Positions 16,780 to 26,645 of a DNA stretch of 64,000 bases are shown here, one piece after another. Origin of the DNA: Clostridiales bacterium UBA6330 (GTDB lineage Bacteria; Bacillota; Clostridia; Oscillospirales; CAG-272); contig DJSQ01000212.1 in assembly GCA_002438075.1 (NCBI GenBank), positions 23,312-87,311 on the forward strand. Direction: 5' to 3'. The first letter of the stretch is position 1. Every line of letters begins with the position of its first letter. The translations under genes were made by a program, and so were the position numbers. The notes below the pieces were generated by a model. It saw only the letters and a program-made list of their open reading frames with translations, had not been told where the DNA came from and did not search any database.

Positions 16780-19700
16780 ATGAAAGACAGACAACGCAGA
16801 ATCTTCCTTGTGATTCTTGCATTGCTGGGAATGTTCATTCTGACATTCGCAGGATGCAAAAAGAAATCACCCGGGGAAGAGACGTCGGAGATTCCCGAAT
16901 CCGGCGATGAAGCAGGTACCTATTACTACGATGCGGGATCAGGAAACGAATACCTGATAACGCTCGGTGGACAGTGTACCTATACATTAACGGTGGGAAA
17001 TGCCTCCGAAAGCGGTTCTTACACGCTGGACGGTGCAACGCTCACGCTGAAGGCGGGCGACACTACCCGTACCGCTGATTGGCACGGTAATGAGCTGACG
17101 CTGGATTATGACGGCTCGCAGCTGCGATTCCTGCGGAAGGTGGATTTCACGGTTTCCTTTGATTCACTCGGCGGAAGCGCAGTGGGGTCTGTAACCGTTC
17201 TCAACGGAAAAACCATCAGTGCGCCGCAGATGCCGACACGCGAGGGCTTCCTCTTCCTCGGCTGGTACAGCGACGCGGATTATAAAGCTCCGTTTGTGTT
17301 TGATGCAACGCCGGTTACTTCCGATCTGACCCTGCGTGCGCGCTGGGCGGAGAAGCCGACAGATGCGCTTGAGTATCGCATCCGCTATGACCTCGGTTAT
17401 GACGGCGAGACGCTTGCTGACGCAGAAACCATTGGCGAAAAATTCTACAATGCGGCAGTTCCTGCGGCAAGAGAAGGCTATCGGTTCGTTGGCTGGTGGG
17501 TCAGTATGACGAATGATGCCAACAAGCTTTCTTATCGCTTGGAGGAGGGAAGCGAAAACGGCGGCACCGTCTTTGGCGCGGATACGACACTCTTCGCGGT
17601 TTGGCAGAAAACCAACGCCGCTTTCGATGTGCCTGCTGTCAGCGTTTCCGCAACTGCAATCAGCTGGGATTCGGTTGGAGCAACCGCTTACCTTGTAAAG
17701 CTGACAGCACCCGACGGTTCTGTTGTGGTGGACAATCAGCGCACCACAAGCCCCACTTTCCCGATCAGCCTTGCTATGGCGGGCGAGTATCGCGTTGAGG
17801 TGACGGCGGTTGATGCAGGCGGAAACGCAGTGTCGGAAACAGCGGTGAGATACTACACCAACAAGGGACTGAACCGTGTTGGCGGCTTCACTGTGATTGA
17901 TCCCTCGGTTCTGGTCTTCCGCGGCGTTCCGAATGCCGAGAAGTACCTGATTACGGTGGATTGCGGCAACCCAGAGCATACTCACAAAGCGTTTGACAAC
18001 GGCTTGGCGCTGTACTTCAACTTCGCAAATTGCGAAATGAAGAAGGGCGGCATCACCTTTACGGTGACGGCGGTAGCAAACGGCTATGCCTCCTCGACGG
18101 TGACCTATACATATGAAAGAAATCTGGATGCGGTAAAGGGCTTGAAGGTTCAGGATGACATCCTGACGTGGAATCCTGTCAGCGGCGCAACCTTCTATTG
18201 GGTTACGGTCGGCGATGAGACCTTTACGGTTCTTGGCAATTCGTTCTCGCTTTCCGCATTCAAGGATGCAAGCTACAGCATCGGTGTAACGCCCGTTGCG
18301 CATGGCTTCAATTCGTCCGAGGCGGCAACGCTGACCTATGAAAAGAAGTCTCCCGCACTTCCCGAAGAGGTTCGCCTGATCGGAACTGTCCTGACATGGG
18401 ATGCAGTCCCGGGAGCGACTTCCTATGAGGTCAAGCTGGGAGACAAGACCCTGAATGTGGCGGCAGATAAGACCGAGCTGGATTTGGCAGATGCCGCATT
18501 CTTTGCTGAGGGCTCCGACTACACGCTGACGCTGAAGGTGACGGGCGCGAGCGGCTCCGCCGAAAAGGTGCTGACGGTTCGCTACAACGCCATGAATCCG
18601 CTTCTGACCTATTCGCAGGGCATTTTGCGCTGGAGTCCTGTTGTTGGCGCGGTGACCTACGAGGTGCAGATGAACGGTGTCACGGTAGCAACGATCGACA
18701 GCGGCGACTGCTTCTATCGGGTCAACCGCTTCAGCAAATCCGGTGAAAACACCGTTCGGGTACGCTTCAATAACGGTGTATACGATTCCGAATGGGCGGA
18801 GCTGACGGTTGTTGCGCACAAGGTGACCTTGGACGGGCGCGGCGGTAATGCGGTTGAATCGCTCTACAAGGCGGTTGGAGATCCCATTGATCTTCCGTCG
18901 ATGACCAAAAACGGCTACAACTTCTCGGCATGGTATAACCTGCCGAACGGTGCGGAGAGCAACGGCAGAAGGTATTCCGATGTCTATTTTGTGGAATCGG
19001 GCGAAACGGTGCTCTATGCGTACTATACGCCCAAGGCGTTTACCATCCATTACAATACGGGCGATGGCACCGATGAAACCGATACGGTTTACTTCGGCAA
19101 GAACTATCAGTTGAAGGTTCCTACGGTCTCGGTTGGGACCCGCGCATTCGGCGGATGGTTCAGCGCTCCCTACGGTGCGGGTATTGCATACACCGATGCG
19201 GAGGGCAACTCGCTGAACGCATGGAACTACGTGGATGACAACGTAACGGTTTACGCATTCTGGGTGGACTCGGTTCTGCGCTATGAGAAGATTGGAAATG
19301 CTTATGCGGTTTCCAAGGGCGCGCGGATTGATTTGGTCTCCTCTGTCACTATTCCCGCGAAGTTCAATGGACTGCCTGTAACCGAGATTATCAGCGGCGC
19401 GTTTGAGGGTTGCAAGCTGTTGACCGAAATCAGACTGCCTGATACGCTGACCAGAATTGCGGCAGATACCGCATTTGAGGGATGTGACGCGCTGAAGTCG
19501 GTTACCGTTTACAAGAGCGGTGATGCGAAATACGCTCGGTATTCTTCGGTAGACGGTGTTCTGTTTGACAACGGCGAAAGCGGTTCGACGCACGCGCCCC
19601 GTCCGGTTCTGATGCCGTCGGCAAAGACGGGTACCTACACGGTCCCGGGTGGCGTTGATGTGCTTCCTCGGTCCGCGTTTGCAAATTCCAAGCTTTCCAA

Positions 19701-22700
19701 AATCATCCTTCCGATTAGCGTGAAGGAAATCGGTGTTGAAGCGTTTGCAAACTGCACGAACCTTGTGTCGGTCGTCTTTGAGGACGCGGGTGCAACGGTT
19801 GGCGTGAATGGACTGACAATCGGTGACCGTGCGTTCCTGAACTGCACGGGTCTGACGGTTGTGACTCTGCCTGCAAGACTGCAAAGCATTTCGCTTACGG
19901 GCTATGCGTACCTGCAGGACGAAATGGTCTTTACCAATACGCAGAGTGCGTTTGAGGGCTGCGAGAATCTGACCGATGTCGTTGTGGCAAAGGGGCAGAA
20001 ATCGACCTACACGTCGGTTGACGGTGTGCTTTTGGGCGAGAACGGTACGGCGTTGCTCTATTTCCCGATGGCGAAGAGCGCCGAGGGCTACGAGATTCCC
20101 GCAGGTGTGACCAAGATCGGTGACAGCGCGTTCCTCTCGGTCAGCGGTCTGCGCGGCACACTGGAGCTGCCGGGTCGTGTGACCTCTATCGGAACAGCGG
20201 CATTTGCAAAGTGCAGATATCTGACTGCGGTAACCTTCAAGTCCGGTATCAGCAAGGTGGAAATCGGCGATTATGCGTTCTATGCAACCGATATTTCCGA
20301 GATTACCTTTGAGGATGGCAGCCATGTGACGAAAATCGGCAAGGCGGCATTCAAAAAGGATGATAACTTTGACGGAGACGACGATAAAACGTTGGTGATT
20401 CCGTCGACGGTGACATCTGTCGGTGATGAAGCCTTCTCCGGCTTCGGTGTGCTGGATGTGGAAATCAAGGAAGGCACCGAGGAGCTTGCGTTTGGCAACA
20501 ATGTGTTCTACGATTGCGAGGTTGGAACTCTGACCCTTCCGAAGAACGTGACGGCGCTGGCAAACTTCTTCACAGGTCTTTCTGTTGAGAAAATCGTTGT
20601 CAACGAGGGCAATAAGACCTTTATCTCGAGAGACGGTGTGCTTTACACGAAGGATGCGCAAGGGAATCCCGCAACGCTTCTGATTTACCCCTCTGGTAAG
20701 GATGATACCGACTTTACGGTTCCGGACGGCGTGACCGCGATTGCAGATGGTGCATTCAAGGGCAACGAGTGGTTGGAGAACGTGACGCTCCCCGCAAGTC
20801 TGACCTCTATCGGTAAGGAAGCGTTCTCGGGCTGTAAATGGCTGGAAGCTGTGACCTTCGGTCAGACCTCCGGAACGCTGTCGATCGGTGAATATGCGTT
20901 CTATGAGACAGGGTTGGAAAAGTTGGAACTGCCGCAAGGCGTGAAGACCACCATTGGTGCATACGCATTTGCGGAAGATGACGATCTGGCAACGATCAAG
21001 CTGGGCGGCACGACTGAAATTGGCGCACATGCGTTTGAGGGTGCGGGCTATTATACGGATATTGAGTTCCCTGCAAGTCTGGAAACCATCGGTGACTGCG
21101 CATTCAAGGAAGCGAGCATCAGCTCCGTGACCTTCGAGGATGGCTCGAAACTGAAAACCATCGGTGGATATGCATTCTCTGAAACCAAAATTTCGGAAAT
21201 TGTGATCACGGGCTCCGTCGAATCCATCGGCGCTCAGGCGTTCTCTTATTGCGAATCCTTGAAAAAGGTGGAATTCATGGACGGAACTGCTGACCTTGTC
21301 ATTGGTGCGCCTTACCTTGATGAGTACGGCAACTATGATTACGGTCGTGTGTTCTATTACTACAGCTCTGCGATTGAAACACTGAATCTTCCTGCAAGAC
21401 TGACGGTGATTTATCAGGAAGCATTCTCCGATATGAGAAATCTGAAAACCGTGACCTTCGGCTCGGCGGAGAAGCCCAGCCGCCTGACCACGATTGGAGA
21501 GGCTGCTTTCAAATCTACGGGATTGACCTCGGTTACCATTCCGAAGTCTGTACGGAATACCGACAGCGCAATCGGAATCGGCAAGGAAGCATTTGCTCAG
21601 GCGAATATTTCTACGCTGATTTTTGAAGCGGGCGGCTCGATGGAGACGGCTCCGCTGACCATTGGCGAATCTGCCTTTGCCGATATCAAAGCCACAACTG
21701 TCACGTTCCCCGCAAGATTGGCGTTCTTCACCGATGCAAACGGCAATGTGACTGCTCCGTTGGCAAACGGCAAAGATGTATTCTCGGGCGCAAGTTCGAA
21801 TAATGTGAAATTCTATCATGTAACGGGCGATGGCAAGAGTGCGTATGTCTCGGAGGATGGCATTCTCTACAATGCGGATAAGACTGAGATTGTGCTTTGC
21901 GGAACCTCGAGAACGACGCCGGTTGTGATTCCTGCAACCGTGAAAACGATTGCGGCAGGAACCTTTAAGGGCTGTGCCTTCATTCCGACCCTGACCTTTG
22001 CGCAGGGGAGCGTATGTACCGAAATCGGAGCAGAAGCATTCAGCGGCTGCAAATTGTTGACCACTGTTGCGCTTCCGAACGGCATTACGACAATTGGCGA
22101 GGATGCGTTCTACAATTGCTCCGCCTTGACCGCATTCACACTTCCCGCATCGCTGGAGGTTTTTGACCCCTCGATTATTTCCTACTGCACCGGACTTCAG
22201 AATTTGTATGTTGCAAACGGAAGCAAGACCTACTGTGCAATTGACGGTGTACTGTTCACTGCCGACAAAAAGACTCTTGTATTCTATCTCGCTTCCCGCA
22301 CGAATGCTTCCTATGAAATTCCGAACGGGACGGTTGAAATTGCGGATAGCGCATTCAATCGCAATTCGTATCTGCAGAAGGTGACGATTCCGAACACTGT
22401 TATGTTGATTGGAAACGGCGCATTCAGCGGTTGTCGCGGACTGACCGAGGTGAACTTTGCTGCGGGCGGTACCGACGCATTGGTTATCGGCTATGGTTCG
22501 TTCAGCTCAAGCGGCGTGACTTCAATCAGGATACCCGCAAGAACCAAAGCGATTGAGGGCTCTGCCTTCAGTAACGCAAAGCTTGCCTCGCTGACATTTG
22601 AGAACGGAAGCCAGTTGACTTCTATTGCGGATTATGCGTTCAGTTCGACTGCGCTGACCGCTGTGGCACTTCCTACCAGCCTGCGTGAATTGGGAGAGAG

Positions 22701-25293
22701 CGTATTCTCAAGCTGCAAGAGCCTGAAGAGTGCAATCCTTCCGGAAGGCTTGCTGACTGTTGATGAGGGGCTGTTTGATAATTGCCCGTCGCTGGTGCTG
22801 GTAAGCCTGCCTTCGACTCTGCAAACGCTTGGCAACTATGCGTTCAGAAACTGTGTATCGCTCAAGAACGTGAACTTCGCTAAGAATTCCGTGATTGAAG
22901 TCCTGTATATCGGTACGTTCTATCAGTGTGACTCGTTGGAGAGCATTGAACTTCCCGCAAGCCTGACGGAAATTCCGGAATTGCTGGAATCCGATACCAA
23001 GAGTTACGGCTTGGGTTTGTTCTACGAGTGCGGATCGCTGAAGCGTGTCGTATTCGAGGAGGGCAGCAAGCTGACGAAGATCGGTAGCTATGCATTTTCC
23101 GGTACGGTGTTGGAGTCCATTAACTTCCCGTCTGCGCTTGCTTCCATTGGTAAACAGGCATTTGAAAAAACCAATCTGACAACGCTGACGATTCCGGTAA
23201 CGGTGACATCCATCGGAGAGAATGCTTTTGACGGTTGCAAAAAGCTGACCTCTGTCACGCTTGGAGCGGGTGTGAAGGTTCTGCCTTCGTATGTGTTCCA
23301 GAATTGCGATGCTTTGACAACGGTTAACATTCCCGCAAGCCTCATTTCGATTGATTCTTCTGCTTTCGTGAATTGCGACAATCTGATAGGATTTACTGTT
23401 GATCGGGATAGCGAATCCTTCATGGAAAAAGACGGCGTTGTTTACGACATCAATTGGAACATCGTGCTCTACCCGATGGCAAAGACGGAATTTGAGATTC
23501 CGGCAGGCATGACCAAGTTCCCTGAAAATTTCTTTGATGATTATAATGACTTTGGAGCTATACCGGAACATATTACCGTGGAGGAAGGGAACACCGCATT
23601 TAAGGAGATTGGAGGAATTCTTTACGACTTTGAGCTGACTGAGATTGTGTTCTTCCCGGATGACATCACCGAATTTACGATTCCCGAAAAAATTCCGTCC
23701 TCGATGGCTCCCGATGAATTCTTTGAGCTTCTCTTTGAGAAGGGCGTGACTGTAACACTCTCTCCCGAAAACACGGATTGCAAAGAACTGTTTGGTGTTA
23801 TCTACTTTGAGAATGAGGAGTACGGTTGGCTCCCGGGCTATGTTCCCGCCGATTTGACCGAGTTTAAGATTCCGAAAGAAGTCACATTCCTTTATTGTGG
23901 TGTGAGCTACTATGGATTCTTCCGTGGCAGAAACAGCGCGCTCAAAACGGTGACTTATGAGGAGCGTACTGAGGAATTGACTATTTACGGTAGCTTCTTC
24001 TCCTATGCAACCAATCTGGAAACCGTTTCGTTGCCTGAGAAAACAACGGATCTGAGCAATGCACGCGATTTGTTCAGCGGCTGTACTTCGCTGCGTGAAG
24101 TGAACCTGCCGGCGTCCTTGACTGCTTTGCCGAGAAATTTGGGCACTATGTCGGCACTTGAGCGTATCAATGTTGCATCCGGAAACAAGAATTTCCGCTC
24201 GATTGACGGTGTTCTTTATCAGGTCAACGGTGACAGTGGTGAGCTTTTGCTGCTTCACTTCCCGGCTACCAAGACGACCTTTGAGATTCCTAAAGACCTT
24301 GGTGGAACTCTTTCCACGATTACCGCGCCCAATCTTGTGTCTGTGACCTATGAAAAGGATGGGGATGGAAATGAGGCTATCGGTGCGGCAACCAAGCTGA
24401 CGCTTTCAAACGGCTCTTATTCTGCAACGTTTAGGAACCTTGCCAAGTTGGAGACTGTTGAGTTGCCGTCTCGCGTGGAGAATCTTGTAAAAGATGCCTT
24501 CGTCGGATGCGACAAACTGACAAGCCTGACCGTTGCGGCGGGTGGAAAGTACAAGGTGGATTCTGTTGGCGTTGTGTATAAAAAGTCCGAAGAAAAAACC
24601 GGTTACTGGAGGCTGTTGTTTATCCCGACATTTGTGAAGTTTGAGAGCTTTGAGATTCCTGCGGATGTCAGCGAGATTGCGGCTAAGGCGTTTGCCGATA
24701 CCGGTGTTGTGACAATCACCTTTGCAGCGCGCACCAAGGATCAAACCTTGAAGCTTCTCAATGAATGGAGTAGCGGCGCATTTGCAAACTGCAAGAATCT
24801 GACTACGATTGTATTTCCTGACGGAATCTTTGCTCCGATTACAAAGGACGGTGTTACAACGGTTACGCTTCCCGCAGGTACCTTCTATGGTTGCTCGGCG
24901 CTGACGTCTGTTACACTTCCCGCGGATCTGACGGAAATCGGTGAGAATGCGTTCTATGGATGCAGTGCTCTTGAAACGCTGACGCTTCCGAGTACGGTTA
25001 CGAAGATTGGCGACAGTGCGTTCTATGATTGCACAGCGCTTACGACAATGGTTCTTCCTGCAAAGCTGGAGGAGATTGGTTCTTCTGCCTTCGCTTACTG
25101 CACGAGCCTGACCAAAATCGTGATTCCTGCTTCCGTAAAGGTCGTTGGCAGTTATGCGTTCTCCGGTTGGAAAAAGACGCAGACGATTTATGTAACCTTT
25201 GCAAAGGATGCACTTCCCGAGGGCTTCAATAACTACTGGCTCGGATATCGGACGTATGAAGTGAAGGTTGAGTACAACTACAAAGCAGATTAA
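16780..25293 (+). CDS. Giant BspA-type leucine-rich-repeat surface lipoprotein
   Basis: 2837 aa. A lipoprotein signal peptide ends in the lipobox LTFAGC (Cys26). Then follow two InlB-type beta repeats (about 121-190 and 201-275, each with the GWY/GWW and final ARW/AVW pattern), roughly five fibronectin-III-like modules (about 280-680), two more InlB-type repeats (about 681-829), and from about 845 to the end several dozen BspA/LRR_5 repeats with the consensus I-x-x-xAFxxCxxLxxVxLPxxLxxIG. At intervals the repeats are interrupted by SVDGVLF/YSxDGVLY plates typical of the family. No C-terminal anchor is present, so attachment is by lipid only. BspA-like proteins bind host or bacterial proteins or polysaccharide; the ligand is unknown. 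ATG 16780 was chosen over an upstream in-frame ATG because AGGAGG lies 8 nt before it and the signal peptide begins there. Confidence 0.93.
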   Translation: MKDRQRRIFLVILALLGMFILTFAGCKKKSPGEETSEIPESGDEAGTYYYDAGSGNEYLITLGGQCTYTLTVGNASESGSYTLDGATLTLKAGDTTRTADWHGNELTLDYDGSQLRFLRKVDFTVSFDSLGGSAVGSVTVLNGKTISAPQMPTREGFLFLGWYSDADYKAPFVFDATPVTSDLTLRARWAEKPTDALEYRIRYDLGYDGETLADAETIGEKFYNAAVPAAREGYRFVGWWVSMTNDANKLSYRLEEGSENGGTVFGADTTLFAVWQKTNAAFDVPAVSVSATAISWDSVGATAYLVKLTAPDGSVVVDNQRTTSPTFPISLAMAGEYRVEVTAVDAGGNAVSETAVRYYTNKGLNRVGGFTVIDPSVLVFRGVPNAEKYLITVDCGNPEHTHKAFDNGLALYFNFANCEMKKGGITFTVTAVANGYASSTVTYTYERNLDAVKGLKVQDDILTWNPVSGATFYWVTVGDETFTVLGNSFSLSAFKDASYSIGVTPVAHGFNSSEAATLTYEKKSPALPEEVRLIGTVLTWDAVPGATSYEVKLGDKTLNVAADKTELDLADAAFFAEGSDYTLTLKVTGASGSAEKVLTVRYNAMNPLLTYSQGILRWSPVVGAVTYEVQMNGVTVATIDSGDCFYRVNRFSKSGENTVRVRFNNGVYDSEWAELTVVAHKVTLDGRGGNAVESLYKAVGDPIDLPSMTKNGYNFSAWYNLPNGAESNGRRYSDVYFVESGETVLYAYYTPKAFTIHYNTGDGTDETDTVYFGKNYQLKVPTVSVGTRAFGGWFSAPYGAGIAYTDAEGNSLNAWNYVDDNVTVYAFWVDSVLRYEKIGNAYAVSKGARIDLVSSVTIPAKFNGLPVTEIISGAFEGCKLLTEIRLPDTLTRIAADTAFEGCDALKSVTVYKSGDAKYARYSSVDGVLFDNGESGSTHAPRPVLMPSAKTGTYTVPGGVDVLPRSAFANSKLSKIILPISVKEIGVEAFANCTNLVSVVFEDAGATVGVNGLTIGDRAFLNCTGLTVVTLPARLQSISLTGYAYLQDEMVFTNTQSAFEGCENLTDVVVAKGQKSTYTSVDGVLLGENGTALLYFPMAKSAEGYEIPAGVTKIGDSAFLSVSGLRGTLELPGRVTSIGTAAFAKCRYLTAVTFKSGISKVEIGDYAFYATDISEITFEDGSHVTKIGKAAFKKDDNFDGDDDKTLVIPSTVTSVGDEAFSGFGVLDVEIKEGTEELAFGNNVFYDCEVGTLTLPKNVTALANFFTGLSVEKIVVNEGNKTFISRDGVLYTKDAQGNPATLLIYPSGKDDTDFTVPDGVTAIADGAFKGNEWLENVTLPASLTSIGKEAFSGCKWLEAVTFGQTSGTLSIGEYAFYETGLEKLELPQGVKTTIGAYAFAEDDDLATIKLGGTTEIGAHAFEGAGYYTDIEFPASLETIGDCAFKEASISSVTFEDGSKLKTIGGYAFSETKISEIVITGSVESIGAQAFSYCESLKKVEFMDGTADLVIGAPYLDEYGNYDYGRVFYYYSSAIETLNLPARLTVIYQEAFSDMRNLKTVTFGSAEKPSRLTTIGEAAFKSTGLTSVTIPKSVRNTDSAIGIGKEAFAQANISTLIFEAGGSMETAPLTIGESAFADIKATTVTFPARLAFFTDANGNVTAPLANGKDVFSGASSNNVKFYHVTGDGKSAYVSEDGILYNADKTEIVLCGTSRTTPVVIPATVKTIAAGTFKGCAFIPTLTFAQGSVCTEIGAEAFSGCKLLTTVALPNGITTIGEDAFYNCSALTAFTLPASLEVFDPSIISYCTGLQNLYVANGSKTYCAIDGVLFTADKKTLVFYLASRTNASYEIPNGTVEIADSAFNRNSYLQKVTIPNTVMLIGNGAFSGCRGLTEVNFAAGGTDALVIGYGSFSSSGVTSIRIPARTKAIEGSAFSNAKLASLTFENGSQLTSIADYAFSSTALTAVALPTSLRELGESVFSSCKSLKSAILPEGLLTVDEGLFDNCPSLVLVSLPSTLQTLGNYAFRNCVSLKNVNFAKNSVIEVLYIGTFYQCDSLESIELPASLTEIPELLESDTKSYGLGLFYECGSLKRVVFEEGSKLTKIGSYAFSGTVLESINFPSALASIGKQAFEKTNLTTLTIPVTVTSIGENAFDGCKKLTSVTLGAGVKVLPSYVFQNCDALTTVNIPASLISIDSSAFVNCDNLIGFTVDRDSESFMEKDGVVYDINWNIVLYPMAKTEFEIPAGMTKFPENFFDDYNDFGAIPEHITVEEGNTAFKEIGGILYDFELTEIVFFPDDITEFTIPEKIPSSMAPDEFFELLFEKGVTVTLSPENTDCKELFGVIYFENEEYGWLPGYVPADLTEFKIPKEVTFLYCGVSYYGFFRGRNSALKTVTYEERTEELTIYGSFFSYATNLETVSLPEKTTDLSNARDLFSGCTSLREVNLPASLTALPRNLGTMSALERINVASGNKNFRSIDGVLYQVNGDSGELLLLHFPATKTTFEIPKDLGGTLSTITAPNLVSVTYEKDGDGNEAIGAATKLTLSNGSYSATFRNLAKLETVELPSRVENLVKDAFVGCDKLTSLTVAAGGKYKVDSVGVVYKKSEEKTGYWRLLFIPTFVKFESFEIPADVSEIAAKAFADTGVVTITFAARTKDQTLKLLNEWSSGAFANCKNLTTIVFPDGIFAPITKDGVTTVTLPAGTFYGCSALTSVTLPADLTEIGENAFYGCSALETLTLPSTVTKIGDSAFYDCTALTTMVLPAKLEEIGSSAFAYCTSLTKIVIPASVKVVGSYAFSGWKKTQTIYVTFAKDALPEGFNNYWLGYRTYEVKVEYNYKAD

Positions 25294-25326
25294 GACAATA
25301 CAGCTGACCCTTTGAGGCAGACAACG

Positions 25327-25383
25327 GCATCCGCCCGGGAATTTTCCCGGGTGGGTGCTACTGTCGTTTTTGGGGAAACGACA
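25327..25383 (+). terminator. Tandem hairpin terminator after the giant LRR gene
   Basis: A long stem of about 13-15 pairs built on CCCGGGAA/TTCCCGGG (25334-25341 with 25344-25351, extending to 25327 and 25358) is followed by a second hairpin TGTCGTTT/AAACGACA (25362-25369 with 25376-25383) and then AAATTTT. The first probably stops most transcription from the giant gene. Confidence 0.75.
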
Positions 25384-25398
25384 AAATTTTCAATTTCT

Positions 25399-25427
25399 TT
25401 GCAAGTTTCGATTGAAATATGCATAAT
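25399..25427 (+). promoter_or_regulatory. Candidate promoter of the MoxR/vWA operon
   Basis: TTGCAA (25399-25404) and CATAAT (25422-25427) are spaced by 17 nt, downstream of the terminator and 34 nt before the next gene's ATG. Confidence 0.5.
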
Positions 25428-25460
25428 TACTCACTTCCTCACGAAAGGAGGAGACAATTT

Positions 25461-26600
25461 ATGTTGGAAAAAGATTCTTTATTCAAGCAATATCATCATC
25501 GGATGGTACGGGAGGGGATATTCTCGTCTGTCTGCTTCGGCTTGATGATTGCCTCGGGCGCGGTTTTTGTGTCGGCGCTGGTTTGCTGGCTTTTGCGGTT
25601 TACGCAGATCCTGTTGCCGCTTGCAATCGGCGGCGGGGTACTTTTGGTCAGCTCGATTCTGTTCTTCGTGCTGAAATTCCGACCTACCGAGCGGAAGGTC
25701 GCGCGACGGATCGACCAAATGGGGCTTGAGGAACGCACGGTTACAATGCTGGACCTTGCGGAGGATGACTCCTACATTGCCCGTAAACAGCGTGAGGATA
25801 CCCGCGAGAAGGTGCGGGAGGTCAAGCGCGAACAGGTCCGTTCCAATTTCCCGCTTGTGAATCTCAAAGCGAGCGCCGTATTCATGCTTTGCGCGGCGCT
25901 TGTGATGGGTGCTGGTATGACAACCGTTATGGGGCTGACGGGCTCCGGTGTTATTCCGTCTCCCGATATTTTGCCGTCGGACGAAAAGCAGGAAACCTTC
26001 TTCACGGTAACGTATCTTACCGAAGGAGAGGGCGACATTGAAGGCGAGGCGGACCAGACCGTGCTTGCGGGCGAGGATGCCACCACGGTTGTGGCGGTTC
26101 CGCAGGATGGTTGGATTTTCGTCAAGTGGAGCGACGGTGTCAAGAGCCCCGAGCGGACAGACCTCGGTTTGACCGATGATTTGGAGGTGACCGCCACATT
26201 TGAGGAAATCGGCGATGGCTCGGACGGTGAGGACGGCGACGGTGCCGGCAAAGACGACGATGCGGATGCCGACAAGGATGTTCCGGACGATAACAAGACC
26301 GACGGTGCTTCGTCTGCCGGCTCCGATGGCGGCGACGGCGGCGAGGGGAACAGCGACGGTGATAAGGGTGACGGAAGCGGTTCCGGAAACGGCGGTCAGG
26401 AAGGCGGCGGTAAAGGAAACGGTCGGGGCGAAGGCTCCGGCGGCGGATGGTCCGAAGGCAATCAGGTCATCGACGGAAAAACCGATTACCGTGATGTTTA
26501 CGATAACTATTACGACGAAGCAATGGAAATCATCCGGAACGGCGGAGAGCTGCCGGATTACCTCAAGGAATTCATTGAAAAATACTACGGCAGCATCTGA
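25461..26600 (+). CDS. Membrane protein of the MoxR/vWA module with an InlB-like repeat and acidic Gly-rich tail
   Basis: 379 aa. Two membrane helices (about residues 15-40 and 43-66) are followed by VARRIDQMGLEERTVTMLDLAED and a charged helix, then a third membrane helix (about 137-160). That layout is what I know from the DUF4175-like subunit of MoxR operons. After it comes one divergent InlB-type repeat (about 175-250, ending WSDG...ATFEE), a 90-residue Asp/Gly/Ser-rich linker, and a C-terminal helix. The linker could bind Ca2+ or act as a spacer; this is inference. AAAGGAGGAG precedes ATG 25461, and the longer upstream frame has no ribosome site. It is first in the module. Confidence 0.7.
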   Translation: MLEKDSLFKQYHHRMVREGIFSSVCFGLMIASGAVFVSALVCWLLRFTQILLPLAIGGGVLLVSSILFFVLKFRPTERKVARRIDQMGLEERTVTMLDLAEDDSYIARKQREDTREKVREVKREQVRSNFPLVNLKASAVFMLCAALVMGAGMTTVMGLTGSGVIPSPDILPSDEKQETFFTVTYLTEGEGDIEGEADQTVLAGEDATTVVAVPQDGWIFVKWSDGVKSPERTDLGLTDDLEVTATFEEIGDGSDGEDGDGAGKDDDADADKDVPDDNKTDGASSAGSDGGDGGEGNSDGDKGDGSGSGNGGQEGGGKGNGRGEGSGGGWSEGNQVIDGKTDYRDVYDNYYDEAMEIIRNGGELPDYLKEFIEKYYGSI

Positions 26601-26645
26601 GCGCTTCTTGATGCCCGTAACATTCAGAAAAGGAAAACAATAGCT

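Noticed and set aside
15990..16780. Genomic island attachment site or insertion-sequence end at the composition boundary
   Set aside because: No tRNA gene, integrase, transposase or matching direct repeat with the right-hand boundary could be seen.
17164..21819. Open frame of 1551 codons on the minus strand opposite the giant LRR gene
   Set aside because: It is the mirror of a repetitive coding sequence with biased codons. It has no ribosome site or recognisable domain, and the plus-strand reading gives clear LRR and InlB repeats.
19290..25200. DNA repeats resembling a CRISPR or satellite array
   Set aside because: Periodicity is about 23 codons with varied sequence and an intact reading frame; this is LRR_5 protein repetition, not a spacer-repeat array.
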